NCBI GenBank assembly: GCA_016721945.1
Contig: JADKHC010000020.1
Span: forward strand, 1-64,000
DNA: 64,000 bases
Direction of reading: 5' to 3'
Source: Verrucomicrobiota bacterium
Lineage (GTDB): Bacteria; Verrucomicrobiota; Verrucomicrobiia; Opitutales; Opitutaceae
In this document: piece after piece, positions 18,522 through 27,032 of the stretch
Numbering within the stretch: position 1 is the first letter of the stretch
How the letters are laid out: each line of letters opens with the position of its first letter
Made by a program: the position numbers and the translations under genes
The notes under the pieces: model-generated
Seen by the model: only the letters and a program-made list of their open reading frames with translations
Database searches by the model: none
Told to the model about the DNA's origin: nothing

Positions 18522-18648
18522 CGGGTCTAGAGCGCCGGGGTTTTCCACCGCACGTCCTTGGACGCGTAGTGTGAAAATATAGATACTTAGAAGTTTTTGA
18601 AACCAGTCGACCTCGCCGGGTGTATTTGTTCTAATTATACAATCGCTT

Positions 18649-19566
18649 ATGCTCACGCTTCGCTCTGTCACCAAACGCTACAGCACCCTCACCGCGCTCG
18701 ATGGCGTTTCGCTCGACATAGCCCCGGGCGAATTCTTCGGTCTCCTCGGCCCCAACGGCGCAGGCAAATCCACTTTGATGTCGCTCGCGGCCGGCCTGCG
18801 CTCGCCTGACAGCGGCGAAGTTTTGCTCGCCGATGGCGCGCTCTCCAAGGCCAACCTAACCGCTCGCCACACCCTAGGGCTCGTGCCGCAGACGATCGCG
18901 CTCTACACCGATCTCACCGCCGAACAGAACCTCCGCATTTTCGGCCAGCTCTACGGACTCGGAGGCCGCGATCTTCAGACGCGCATCGACGAAGCCCTCG
19001 AATCCGTGCAACTCGCCGATCGCCGCCACTCGGTGGTGCAAACTTTTTCCGGCGGCATGCAACGCCGTCTCAACCTCGTCGCCTCGCTTCTCCACCGCCC
19101 CAAGCTTCTTCTCTGTGACGAGCCGACTGTCGGCATCGATCCGCAGTCGCGCAACGCCATCTTCGACTTCCTCGAAAAGCGTAACCGCGAAGGACTCACG
19201 ATCATCTATTCAACGCACTACATGGAAGAGGCCGAGCGCCTTTGCTCGCGCATCGGCATCATCGATCACGGCAAGATTCTGGCACTCGGTTCGCTCGACG
19301 AATTGCTCACGCAGCTTCCTTTCGAAGACGAAATCGTCTTTCCCGAAACACCCGTCACCGCTACGTTTTCCGCCCAGCTCTCCGCCCACGGCCAACTCGA
19401 CACGGTCGACGGTCGACACCGCTTCCGACCGCGGCCAGGCTACCCGCTTTCGGTATTCTTTGCCACCGCCGAACAATCCGGCATCGCCACTCGTCTCTTT
19501 GAAATCCAACGTCCTTCACTGGAGGCGGTCTTTCTCCACCTCACCGGCCGCAAACTCCGCGACTAA
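18649..19566 (+). CDS. ABC-2 type transporter ATP-binding protein
   Basis: A 305-residue soluble ATPase with Walker A GPNGAGKST, Q-loop VPQTIALY, signature FSGGMQRRLNLVASLLHRPKLLLCDEPTVGIDP, and switch YSTHYMEEAERLC. The pattern and the roughly 90-residue C-terminal extension are those of DrrA/YadG-type exporters. Its membrane partner is encoded 290 bases downstream, an unusually wide gap that holds a 30-bp-arm inverted repeat and another dispersed repeat. Substrate unknown. Confidence 0.95.
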   Translation: MLTLRSVTKRYSTLTALDGVSLDIAPGEFFGLLGPNGAGKSTLMSLAAGLRSPDSGEVLLADGALSKANLTARHTLGLVPQTIALYTDLTAEQNLRIFGQLYGLGGRDLQTRIDEALESVQLADRRHSVVQTFSGGMQRRLNLVASLLHRPKLLLCDEPTVGIDPQSRNAIFDFLEKRNREGLTIIYSTHYMEEAERLCSRIGIIDHGKILALGSLDELLTQLPFEDEIVFPETPVTATFSAQLSAHGQLDTVDGRHRFRPRPGYPLSVFFATAEQSGIATRLFEIQRPSLEAVFLHLTGRKLRD

Positions 19567-19594
19567 TACAAATTTAAACCCACGCCCTGGAATG

Positions 19595-19688
19595 TTGTCA
19601 TTCTGAGCGCAGCGAAGAATCCAGAAAGAATACGCTGCGAGCTTCGGCTAAAGACCAACTGGATTCTTCGCTGCGCTCAGAATGACAA
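19595..19688. repeat. Perfect 30-bp inverted repeat (CATTCTGAGCGCAGCGAAGAATCC type)
   Basis: Arms 19595-19624 and 19659-19688 are exact reverse complements over 30 bases, with a 34-base loop. The arm core, TCATTCTGAGCGCAGCGAA, is a sequence type I know as a dispersed repeat in many environmental bacteria. It sits inside the gap between the ABC-2 ATPase and permease genes and could form a long hairpin in their shared transcript. Confidence 0.85.
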
Positions 19689-19745
19689 ACCCAGAGCATG
19701 CAAAATAAAACTATAGCCGATAAATCCTGGGGCTGCGCCCTTAAG

Positions 19746-19797
19746 CATAACCGGTTTGTTCCAGTGTTCCTGAGTTCCAGATTCAATATCCCCTCCA
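19746..19797 (+). repeat. Dispersed 52-bp repeat, left copy (inverted partner at 21253-21304)
   Basis: This stretch contains TTCCAGTGTTCCTGAGTTCC followed by ATTCAATATC. Its reverse complement recurs at 21253-21304 with only a few mismatches. Weaker similarity extends outward on both sides to AACTATAGCCGAT (about 19708-19721) and its counterpart near 21305-21325. The two copies bracket the permease gene. Confidence 0.8.
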
Positions 19798-19856
19798 TCT
19801 CCACAACGGCTACAGCTTAACTGAAACTGTTCTAGTCCTAAACTTTCAGTAGATCC

Positions 19857-21230
19857 ATGAATCCCATCTTCGTTCTCTTCAAAAAAGGCGTACTGCTTTT
19901 CACGCGCAACAAGGCCGCGGTCATCATCACCTTCCTTGTCCCCATCATCTTGATCGCCCTCTTCGGATTTGTCTTCGGGCTCTACAAAAACGTCGACTCA
20001 GGCCCGGGCGGTATTCCGCTCGCCATTGTCAACCTTAGTACCGAACCAGCCGCCACCGATCTGATCGCCGCGCTCAAACTTGAAAAATCGTTTCGTATTA
20101 TTGCTGAGACTAAGAACGCCGACGGCTCCATGCGTCCGCTAACCGAGGCCGACGTGCGCGCCGCGATCCACAACAACCACTATCGCTTCGCGCTCATCCT
20201 GCCCGCCGACCTGGTCTCCGACGATGCTTTAGGCATCCATCTGAAATTCCTTTCCGATCCGCGCAACGAAATCGAAACGCAGATGGTCAATGGCCTGCTA
20301 CAAAAGACGATTTTCTCCCGCGTGCCACAGCTTCTCGGCCAGTCGCTCCAGCACCACTCAAAAAAGTTTCTGGGCGACGCGCGCTTCGAAACCTTTAACC
20401 GCACAATCGCCGACACCGTTGCCGCCAACTACGGTGGCGACCGCGAAGAAATCTACCAGCGCCTGATCTCCGGTGATTTCGGATTCGGCAGCCTCACCTC
20501 GTCTTCCAAAACCACAACAGCTTCCACCGCCAAACCCGGCGACGAAAAAGCAGCCGGCGCCGCCGATATCTTCTCGCGCATTGCCCGGATCGAAACCGAA
20601 CAAGTCGTCGGCAAGCAGGTTTCCAACCCGATGGCAGCGCGTTTGGTGGGCGGTTACGCGATTATGTTTCTCCTCTTTGCGCTCAGCGGTTCCGCCAGCT
20701 CGCTCTTCGAAGAAAAACGCTCGGGCATTTATCAGCGCATCCTCTCCGCCCCGGTTCGGCTTTCGCATATTCTTTGGTCGCGATTCCTTTTCGGCCTCGC
20801 GCTTGGCACCGTGCAAGTCTCGGCCCTCTTCCTCGCAGGAAACATCCTCTTCGGGCTCGACCTTTTTTCCCACGCCATCCCGCTGCTCGCGGTCATCCTA
20901 AGCGCGGCGGCCGCGTGTACCGCGTTCGGCATGCTACTCGCCGCAGTGTCGACCACTCCGGAAATGGCCAACGGCCTCGCAACACTGCTCGTGCTCCTGA
21001 TGAGCGCAATCGGTGGCGCCTGGTTTCCGGTGAGCATGATGCCCGAGTTCATCCAACACTTCAGCAAACTCACCATCGTCTATTGGTCGGTTGAAGGTTT
21101 CGCCTCGGTCCTCTGGGCCGGACAGTCGCTCATGGAAATCCTCCCCACAGTCGGCATTCTCACCGGCATCGCCGCTGGTGTCATGGCTCTGGCGGTCTGG
21201 TGCTTCAAACGCAGCGCCATGTTCGACTGA
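19857..21230 (+). CDS. ABC-2 type transporter permease
   Basis: A 457-residue inner-membrane protein. One TM near the N-terminus (VIITFLVPIILIALFGFVFGLY) is followed by a large extracytoplasmic domain of about 200 residues. Five or so TM segments follow in the C-terminal half, including GYAIMFLLFALSGSASSLFEEKRSGIYQRILSAPV, which is the ABC2_membrane_3 signature region. It pairs with the ATPase gene upstream to form an exporter. It is bracketed by inverted copies of a 52-bp repeat. Substrate unknown. Confidence 0.93.
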   Translation: MNPIFVLFKKGVLLFTRNKAAVIITFLVPIILIALFGFVFGLYKNVDSGPGGIPLAIVNLSTEPAATDLIAALKLEKSFRIIAETKNADGSMRPLTEADVRAAIHNNHYRFALILPADLVSDDALGIHLKFLSDPRNEIETQMVNGLLQKTIFSRVPQLLGQSLQHHSKKFLGDARFETFNRTIADTVAANYGGDREEIYQRLISGDFGFGSLTSSSKTTTASTAKPGDEKAAGAADIFSRIARIETEQVVGKQVSNPMAARLVGGYAIMFLLFALSGSASSLFEEKRSGIYQRILSAPVRLSHILWSRFLFGLALGTVQVSALFLAGNILFGLDLFSHAIPLLAVILSAAAACTAFGMLLAAVSTTPEMANGLATLLVLLMSAIGGAWFPVSMMPEFIQHFSKLTIVYWSVEGFASVLWAGQSLMEILPTVGILTGIAAGVMALAVWCFKRSAMFD

Positions 21231-21252
21231 GGCAGTTTCACCTTTCTAACGC

Positions 21253-21304
21253 TGGAGAGGATATTGAATATGGAACTCAGGAACACTGGAACGAACCGGT
21301 TGTG
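21253..21304 (-). repeat. Dispersed 52-bp repeat, right copy (inverted relative to 19746-19797)
   Basis: The plus strand reads GGATATTGAATATGGAACTC and on through AGGAACACTGGAACGAACCGG, the reverse complement of the copy upstream of the permease. It lies 22 bases past the permease stop. Confidence 0.8.
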
Positions 21305-21407
21305 TCATCGGCTAAAGTTCTAATTTAGCTGCTCTGACGCAAGCAAGTGGTTCGGTCATACCCGATGAAATGCGGCTGACCGGCCTCGTCGGCCCCGGCT
21401 CTTTCCC

Positions 21408-22145
21408 TCACAGCGATAGTTCCCGCAGGCGTTTGGAGGCGGAGCGGCTGGCGATGATCTTCGTGCCGTCTTTCATGCGCACGAGTAGCTGGGCGTTGTC
21501 ATAAGGCTCAATCGCATCGACGAAATCCATGTTCACCAAGTGCGAGCGATGCACGCGAACGAAGCGCGTGGCATCAAGTCGCTGCTCGAAATTACCGAGC
21601 GGGAGATTGACGAGGTGCGTTTTGCCGCCAACACGCACGCCGACATAGTCGCCTTCGGCCTCCAGTCGCTCGATCTCGCGCACTACAACTGGCATGATCC
21701 GGCCGCCATCGCGGATGAGCAGGCGCTCCAGCGTCGAGGTGCCGAGCGTTTCGCGCACGTCGCCGAGCGCCGGTTTTTCCTGACGCCGTTCAAGCACTTC
21801 ACGGGCGCGGTCGAGTGCTTGCTCGAAGCGCTGTCGGCCGAAGGGTTTTAAGAGGTAATCCACTGCAGCAAGCTCGAAGGCGGCGATGGCGTGCTGGTCG
21901 TACGTCGTGGTAAAAACTACCGCCGGTTCATGTAACAGCCGTTTCAATACATCGAGGCCGGAAAGCTCCGGCATGTGGATATCGAGAAATACAAGATCGG
22001 GCTTGTGGGTGTTGATAAGTTCGACTGCGGCGAGCCCGTCAGACGCTTCGCCAATCATTTCCAACCAGGTAACGTCTGCGGTAAGGTCACGCAGTGTTTT
22101 TCTGGCGAGTGGTTCGTCTTCGACGATGACGGCAGTGAACTTCAT
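21408..22145 (-). CDS. LytTR-family response regulator
   Basis: A 245-residue regulator. The N-terminal receiver has VEDEPLARKTL, LVFLDIHMPELSG with the phospho-acceptor Asp, and YLLKPFGRQRF. The C-terminal LytTR DNA-binding domain (about residues 140-245) has the conserved VGGKTHLVNLPLGNFEQRLDATRFVRVHRSHLVN and IIASRSASKRLREL. LytTR domains bind pairs of direct repeats. It overlaps the kinase gene by 4 bases and is the last gene of a four-gene operon starting with a TonB-dependent receptor. The direct repeat at 26002-26032 is a candidate binding site. Confidence 0.96.
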   Translation of the reverse strand: MKFTAVIVEDEPLARKTLRDLTADVTWLEMIGEASDGLAAVELINTHKPDLVFLDIHMPELSGLDVLKRLLHEPAVVFTTTYDQHAIAAFELAAVDYLLKPFGRQRFEQALDRAREVLERRQEKPALGDVRETLGTSTLERLLIRDGGRIMPVVVREIERLEAEGDYVGVRVGGKTHLVNLPLGNFEQRLDATRFVRVHRSHLVNMDFVDAIEPYDNAQLLVRMKDGTKIIASRSASKRLRELSL

Positions 22146-23227
22146 GCAACTGAATCGACGATGGCGTTATGGACGACAGGGAGCGAGATCGTAACACAAA
22201 AACCCTGCCCCAAACCGGTTTTGATTTCCAACGCCGCCTGTTCGCCGTGCCGGAGCTTGAGTCGCTGGCGAATCGCGGCCAGGCCTACGCCACTGGCCTT
22301 ACCGACGGCGACTGGATCGGCACCGGGTCCACTATCCTCGATGACGATTTTGAGGTGGCAGTCCTGAACCTGCGCGGAGATTTTCAGCGTGCCGCCTTCG
22401 CGGCGTGGAGCGATGGCGTGACGGATTGCATTTTCCACCAGCGGTTGGACGGTGAAGGCGGGAATCCAGCAATCTTGCGCTGCAGGAGCGAAAGAGCGTT
22501 CCACGCGGAGGCGTTCACCGAGACGAAGCTTTTCGAGCGCAAGATAGCGATCAATGAAAGTCAGCTCTTCGTTGAGAGGCACTTCGTCCGCGCCTTCACG
22601 TTTCGTGGCGATGACGTGGCGAAGGAGATCGCCGAACTGGAGCAATGCTTCCTCGGCAAGCTTGGGATCTTCGCGCACAAGAGCCGTGATCGAGTGAAGT
22701 GTATTGAAGAGAAAATGCGGATCGAGTTGGCCACGGAGGATTTCCATTTCGGCGCGCACACGCAGGCTTTCAGACTTGGCTGCATTGAGTTCCCGTTCGC
22801 GAACCTGCTCTGCCAACATTTGAATAGAAGACATCCCGGCGAGCACAACGTAGACCATCAGGCCGGTGAGGAGCATCCAGAGCGCCTGCGAACTGATCAG
22901 CTCTCCTGCGGCTTTCGAGCCGGTCACAAAACGCAGGCCGACGAAGAACAACAGGTGCCAAACAACAGAAAACAAGAGACCGCACACCAAATGAGTGCCG
23001 AGAAACTTTCCCCAATGGTGTCGGCGCGGAGCGAGATAGCCCACGAGCACCCAAACACCCAAGCCGAGAACAATGCCAGGGACAAAATAAAACGCCGTTA
23101 TATAGAGCGAGTACGCCCAAGATTCCTTGTTGTTCGCGTGAATCGCGATTGCGTAGAGGATGATGAACGGCAGCCAGCCTGTAAGATAGCGGAAAAACCA
23201 CAGGATGTTTTTGGCGGCGTCCTTCAT
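22142..23227 (-). CDS. LytS-like sensor histidine kinase
   Basis: A 361-residue membrane kinase. Four hydrophobic segments fill about residues 8-140 (WLPFIILYAIAIHA, FYFVPGIVLGLGVWVLVGYL, LVCGLLFSVVWHLLFFVGL, ALWMLLTGLMVYVVLAGM). They are followed by a coiled linker and the His_kinase core with LRGQLDPHFLFNTLHSITALVRED. The ATPase part has VQPLVENAIRHAI, IVIEDSGPG, and GVGLAAIRQRL. This is the partner of the overlapping LytTR regulator. The membrane part has no recognisable ligand site. It follows the TPR gene by only 2 bases. Confidence 0.95.
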   Translation of the reverse strand: MKDAAKNILWFFRYLTGWLPFIILYAIAIHANNKESWAYSLYITAFYFVPGIVLGLGVWVLVGYLAPRRHHWGKFLGTHLVCGLLFSVVWHLLFFVGLRFVTGSKAAGELISSQALWMLLTGLMVYVVLAGMSSIQMLAEQVRERELNAAKSESLRVRAEMEILRGQLDPHFLFNTLHSITALVREDPKLAEEALLQFGDLLRHVIATKREGADEVPLNEELTFIDRYLALEKLRLGERLRVERSFAPAAQDCWIPAFTVQPLVENAIRHAIAPRREGGTLKISAQVQDCHLKIVIEDSGPGADPVAVGKASGVGLAAIRQRLKLRHGEQAALEIKTGLGQGFCVTISLPVVHNAIVDSVA

Positions 23228-23229
23228 TT

Positions 23230-23994
23230 TCAGTTTTTGCCGGAAGCTTTATCGAGCGACGGCAGTAAGATGGACTTAACCCAACCGTAAGCAGGCTCCA
23301 CTGCAAGCGCTTGCTCCCAAGCTGCGCGGGCTCCGGCGAGGTCGCCGCTTTTCTGCTTCGCGATGCCAAGCCAAGTCAGAGATTCGGCACGCCCCCAATG
23401 CAGCGGTGCACTCGCAGGCTGGCTCGCGAAAACCTGTGACGCTTGTTCGAGCAGCTTGATGCCTTGCGCGAGGTCACCGCCCCACATCTCCGGCGTGGTC
23501 ACGAGTGACACCCCACGGAAAAACAGAACGCGCGGACTGCTCGGGGCAACACTTGCGGCCTTGCCGAGCAAGGAAGAGGACTTCGGGCCAAGCTTCATGC
23601 TAGATGCGCTGCCTTTTACCCCTATCAGCTGATTTAGGATATAACCGCGCAGAGCCAACGCTTCGGCACCCCAAACCGAGTCATTGACCGGCTCCAGCAT
23701 TTTCTCCGCTGTCTCCATATGGGTCACCGCCACTGCTATGCTCTTTTGTGAGCGGGCCACGCAGGCCTCGGCGTAGTGCGCAAAAGCCCGGAGATACAAC
23801 AACGCCGGGTCTTTAGGTGTTGCAGCTAGATCGTTATCGATCGCGACGACTTGCCCGGTGAGCTGTTCGGCCTGACAAATCAGCACAGCGTGCTCTATTT
23901 TCGCTTCGCGTTCGGCGAAGACTGCGCTGTCGACGGCGAAGGTCGATGACGCGAATAATACCACTGATATACAAGATGCGATTATACGTTTCAT
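23230..23994 (-). CDS. Exported TPR-like protein in the TonB/LytTR operon
   Basis: A 254-residue product with a signal peptide (MKRIIASCISVVLFASSTFAVD). Alanine-rich helical pairs follow, resembling tetratricopeptide repeats (for example DPALLYLRAFAHYAEACVARS, and GIAKQKSGDLAGARAAWEQALAVEPAYGWVKS, a clear TPR near the C-terminus). Probably periplasmic. It lies between the receptor gene (9 bases) and the kinase gene (2 bases), so it belongs to the same operon. It may assist the receptor or the sensor, but that is inference from position. Confidence 0.85.
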   Translation of the reverse strand: MKRIIASCISVVLFASSTFAVDSAVFAEREAKIEHAVLICQAEQLTGQVVAIDNDLAATPKDPALLYLRAFAHYAEACVARSQKSIAVAVTHMETAEKMLEPVNDSVWGAEALALRGYILNQLIGVKGSASSMKLGPKSSSLLGKAASVAPSSPRVLFFRGVSLVTTPEMWGGDLAQGIKLLEQASQVFASQPASAPLHWGRAESLTWLGIAKQKSGDLAGARAAWEQALAVEPAYGWVKSILLPSLDKASGKN

Positions 23995-24003
23995 GGGAAA
24001 AAA

Positions 24004-25956
24004 TTAGTCGAAATAGAACATCACGCCAAAATACAGCACGCGGTTGAACAGGCTCGGTACGATTTGCCGGTGCGAATAGTCGTCGGAATACGCGTACGAA
24101 TAGACATTTTTGCGATCGAGTACGTTATTTATGGATACATACACCGTCATGCCTCGACCGTGCTCGAACAACCACGTGCGGTATGCCAATAGGTCGAGAC
24201 GCTGAAGCGGAGGCAGCCGTTCCGCGCCGGACTCGCCGTAGACCGGAGCCCAGGAACCATCCGAGCGCTGTAGACCACGAACGATCGGCGTGTTCGGCCG
24301 ACCTGTCGCATACCGCCAACCAAGGGATGCATGCCATTCGCCAATCTGGCGTTCGAGCACGAGTGTGATCGATTGGGTGACATCCCAGGGCGCAGCGGCC
24401 ATGCGTCCGGTGTTGGGATCGGTGCGCTGTGTATCCACAAAACTATACGTGAAACGTCCCGAGAACGAAGCAGGCAGGGGCGTTTTGAAAAAGAGGTCCG
24501 CGCCCCGCGCAAGGCCAGTGCCACCAAACGTCGGCCTGTAGTCACGGTCGAGTTGGGCCAGCGCACCGTAGCGTTTCTCGTAAGCTTCCACGCGGAGAAG
24601 ACGCGAGTTGCGGCGCGCTTCCACCGCGAAAATGACATCCTGGCTGCGCATGGCTGGGCGATCCAGTTGTGTGCCGTCATCTGCGACGAAATAGAAAGCG
24701 TCGGGCACTTGATGAGCCGAACCACCCGAAGCGGAAAAACTCAACTCACGCACCGGCTCCCAGGCGACAGCCAAACGCGGATCATACGTGCGCTCGCCGG
24801 TCAGGCGGGAATGGTCGGTGCGGCCGCCCACCACCGCGCGCACATGACGCATGACAACGGTATCTGCCTCGAAAAAGGCCCCCGTGCGATCCTCCACGAG
24901 ATCGCGGTGATAGTCCTGGCTTATGCCATCGGCCGTAATCGTCTTCGACAACCCGTATGCTTCATGAGTCAAGTCGGCTCCAGCCGTTAACAGCAGTCGC
25001 TCGGTCGCCTCAAAGCTGAGTTTTGCGTTGAGCTGCTGCTGATCGGTGACGGTTTTAACTTTGCCGGTAGGAGTTGTCTCGTCTCGTAACAAATAGCCGG
25101 CCCCTGTATTCACCGTCGCAGACCATGAGCCAAATTGCTCGCCCCAGCCCAGAGTGGCGAGTTGGTTGTGCAGCTTAGCCCGATAGACACCGTGAAAACC
25201 AGGTTGATTCGCCTGCAGTGCGAGTTGCGAGGTTTGATCGATGGCAAAGAGCTTCACCTCGGCATCGGGTTTATAGGCCCAGGCGGCGGTGAAGTTGAGA
25301 TCATGCCCGTTTGGTTTTTCGACGTAGCCATGCGCCGAACCATTAAGCGCGGAGATCGGTGCGACATCCGAGCGTACGGCCGTGACGCGCATTCCCGTAC
25401 CAGGCCCGGTAGCCAAATTGCCGGTCGCCCCGATGGCACCGAGACCAACATTAACCGTGGCACTATTGGAGGTGGGCGCGCCCCGCGTGGTCACGTCGAC
25501 GACACCCGAGAGAACGTTGCCATGTTCCGCGCCAAATCCGCCGTTCAAAAACGTGATTTTCTTCGCCTGAAACGGGTCGATCGTACCGGTGAACGAACCA
25601 GTCGGTGCGCTCAAACGCGTGGCACCGGGATTGCGAATCCCGTTGATGAGCGTGATCGTCTCAGGGCTGTCGCCACCGCGCACGAAAAGCGCATTCCCCT
25701 CGTCGGCCATCTGCACCCCGGGAAAGGTCTGCAAGGAACGGTTTATATCGGCGGTCGCCCCCGGAGTGCTCGCCGCCTCGACGGAGTTAAGCATTGCGCC
25801 AGGCGTATTGCCCGTCGGTATCCGTCCAGCGAGTACAACGAACGCGGACAATTTCTCAACCGGCTCCTCTTCCGTTGCGGCGTCGGGCGAAGTCTCTGCG
25901 CCGAACATGCCGGATGCGGCAAAACACAAAAGAGGAAAGAAGCGGGCCGGTGACAT
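24004..25956 (-). CDS. TonB-dependent outer-membrane receptor
   Basis: From ATG at 25956 the product has 650 residues with a signal peptide (MSPARFFPLLCFAASGMFGAE). The plug domain has SLQTFPGVQMADEGNALFVRGGDSPETITLINGI and ends near GNVLSGVVDVTTRGAP. A beta-barrel follows, ending in an aromatic residue (FGVMFYFD). A short EEEPVEKLSAFVV stretch may be the TonB box. It imports an unidentified ligand. It is the first gene of an operon with a TPR protein and its own LytS/LytTR pair, so its expression is probably self-contained and signal-dependent. The frame extends to a TTG at 25971, which I consider less likely. Confidence 0.93.
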   Translation of the reverse strand: MSPARFFPLLCFAASGMFGAETSPDAATEEEPVEKLSAFVVLAGRIPTGNTPGAMLNSVEAASTPGATADINRSLQTFPGVQMADEGNALFVRGGDSPETITLINGIRNPGATRLSAPTGSFTGTIDPFQAKKITFLNGGFGAEHGNVLSGVVDVTTRGAPTSNSATVNVGLGAIGATGNLATGPGTGMRVTAVRSDVAPISALNGSAHGYVEKPNGHDLNFTAAWAYKPDAEVKLFAIDQTSQLALQANQPGFHGVYRAKLHNQLATLGWGEQFGSWSATVNTGAGYLLRDETTPTGKVKTVTDQQQLNAKLSFEATERLLLTAGADLTHEAYGLSKTITADGISQDYHRDLVEDRTGAFFEADTVVMRHVRAVVGGRTDHSRLTGERTYDPRLAVAWEPVRELSFSASGGSAHQVPDAFYFVADDGTQLDRPAMRSQDVIFAVEARRNSRLLRVEAYEKRYGALAQLDRDYRPTFGGTGLARGADLFFKTPLPASFSGRFTYSFVDTQRTDPNTGRMAAAPWDVTQSITLVLERQIGEWHASLGWRYATGRPNTPIVRGLQRSDGSWAPVYGESGAERLPPLQRLDLLAYRTWLFEHGRGMTVYVSINNVLDRKNVYSYAYSDDYSHRQIVPSLFNRVLYFGVMFYFD

Positions 25957-26001
25957 GACGCTTTTCTGCAAGAAACCGGCTTCAAGGACGAGGGTTGTTC
26001 T

Positions 26002-26032
26002 GTGAATCGCCGCACCGACTCGGTGAATCGCC
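26002..26032 (-). promoter_or_regulatory. Direct repeat, candidate LytTR binding site
   Basis: The 10-base word GGCGATTCAC (minus strand) occurs twice, at 26002-26011 and 26023-26032, with an 11-base spacer, giving a 21-base period. LytTR regulators are known to bind two direct repeats on one face of the helix at about this spacing. It lies 46-76 bases upstream of the receptor start codon, and the operon encodes a LytTR regulator. Function is inference. Confidence 0.55.
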
Positions 26033-26166
26033 TTTTCGCGTTGTCAATCCGGCGACCTTCGCCATCGCTGCTTTTCTTTGAACTTTGGTTCTTTGCAGAA
26101 AATCGGCGGCGCAGCCATTGCTCTCGATTCATAATTTCCTACAGTCTATACGATTACAGTCGGCCT

Positions 26167-26195
26167 GTAACATTTTATCCGGAGTTTTCGTATGA
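26167..26195 (+). promoter_or_regulatory. Candidate ECF-sigma promoter 1
   Basis: GTAACATTTT at 26167-26176 and CGTATGA at 26189-26195 recur with the same 12-base spacer at 27033-27061. The GTAAC -35 class and a CGTATGA-like -10 fit ECF sigma factors. It is 25 bases upstream of the secreted-protein start at 26220. Confidence 0.65.
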
Positions 26196-26219
26196 GCCGG
26201 TGAAGCCAATTCACCTCCT

Positions 26220-26918
26220 ATGAAAAACTCCTTCTCATCCAAACTCGCCGCGACCGCCCTCCTGGCCGGGGCTTTGATCCTCTCCCTCAACACCGCAAAC
26301 GCCGCCAGCAGAAAAGACCACACGCGCACCCGCACTGGCACCTACCAAACCAGCAAGGGCAACTCCGGTACCTTCAGCCAGACGACCACGCGTGAGCAGG
26401 GCCAGAAGCAGCGCACGGCCACCGTAACCAATCAGGACGGTAAAACGACGTCCCACGAATCCACCCGCACTTGGGACAGAGCGACCGGCACCGGCACGAC
26501 CTCCAGTTCCACCACACTGCCCAACGGCAAAACCACCTCACGCGAAGGCCCCATCACCAAAACCGGCGATAAAATATTCGAGTCGCAGGGCACCGCAACC
26601 GGCCCCAACGGCCGCACCGGAAACTACGATATCGTAACCACCAGGACCGAAAACGGCCGCACCTCCAGCGGCACCATCACCGGGCCGGGCGGTAAACAGG
26701 CCACCATCACCAAGTCGACCGAACACATCGCGCCTGGCGAAAAAGAACGCACCACCACCATCACCGGACCCAACAGAAAGAGCCAAGAGCGCGTCATCGC
26801 CACGAAAGTCAGCCCCGACGGCTCCGGCACCCGCACCGTTGAAATCACCAAGCCCGACGGCACCACCGAGACGCGCACCCAGACGTTCACCGTCAATCCT
26901 ACGACTCCCGCGCCATAA
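26220..26918 (+). CDS. Secreted Thr/Gly-rich repetitive protein
   Basis: A 232-residue product with a signal peptide (MKNSFSSKLAATALLAGALILSLNTANAA). The mature protein is dominated by Thr, Ser, Gly, Lys and Arg in short beta-like repeats: NGKTTSRE, NGRTGNYD, ENGRTSSGT, GPGGKQAT, DGTTETRTQT. It lacks cysteines and further hydrophobic stretches. The repeats resemble a hydrophilic beta-solenoid or fibre. It has its own candidate ECF promoter and a terminator right after it. Role unknown; association with envelope stress is inferred from the shared promoter. Confidence 0.8.
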   Translation: MKNSFSSKLAATALLAGALILSLNTANAASRKDHTRTRTGTYQTSKGNSGTFSQTTTREQGQKQRTATVTNQDGKTTSHESTRTWDRATGTGTTSSSTTLPNGKTTSREGPITKTGDKIFESQGTATGPNGRTGNYDIVTTRTENGRTSSGTITGPGGKQATITKSTEHIAPGEKERTTTITGPNRKSQERVIATKVSPDGSGTRTVEITKPDGTTETRTQTFTVNPTTPAP

Positions 26919-26952
26919 CCTCATTTCCCCTTCAACTCATTGGGCAACTCAC

Positions 26953-26984
26953 CCGGCGTCAGGCCTCTAGCCGACGCCGGTTTT
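26953..26984 (+). terminator. Rho-independent terminator after the Thr/Gly-rich protein gene
   Basis: Stem CCGGCGTC (26953-26960) pairs with GACGCCGG (26973-26980) around a 12-base loop, followed by TTTT and CGTTT. It lies 35 bases past the stop codon and separates this gene from the Spy-like gene. Confidence 0.8.
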
Positions 26985-27032
26985 CGTTTGGCAAGCCACA
27001 CTCAAGCCTCTGCAAAAAATCTCGCCCATCCG

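Noticed and set aside
22169..23290. 373-codon plus-strand frame
   Set aside because: It is the mirror of the LytS-type kinase gene; GC-rich genes here leave long open antisense frames.
24331..24990. 219-codon plus-strand frame within the TonB receptor gene
   Set aside because: Antisense to a clear receptor sequence; no motif.
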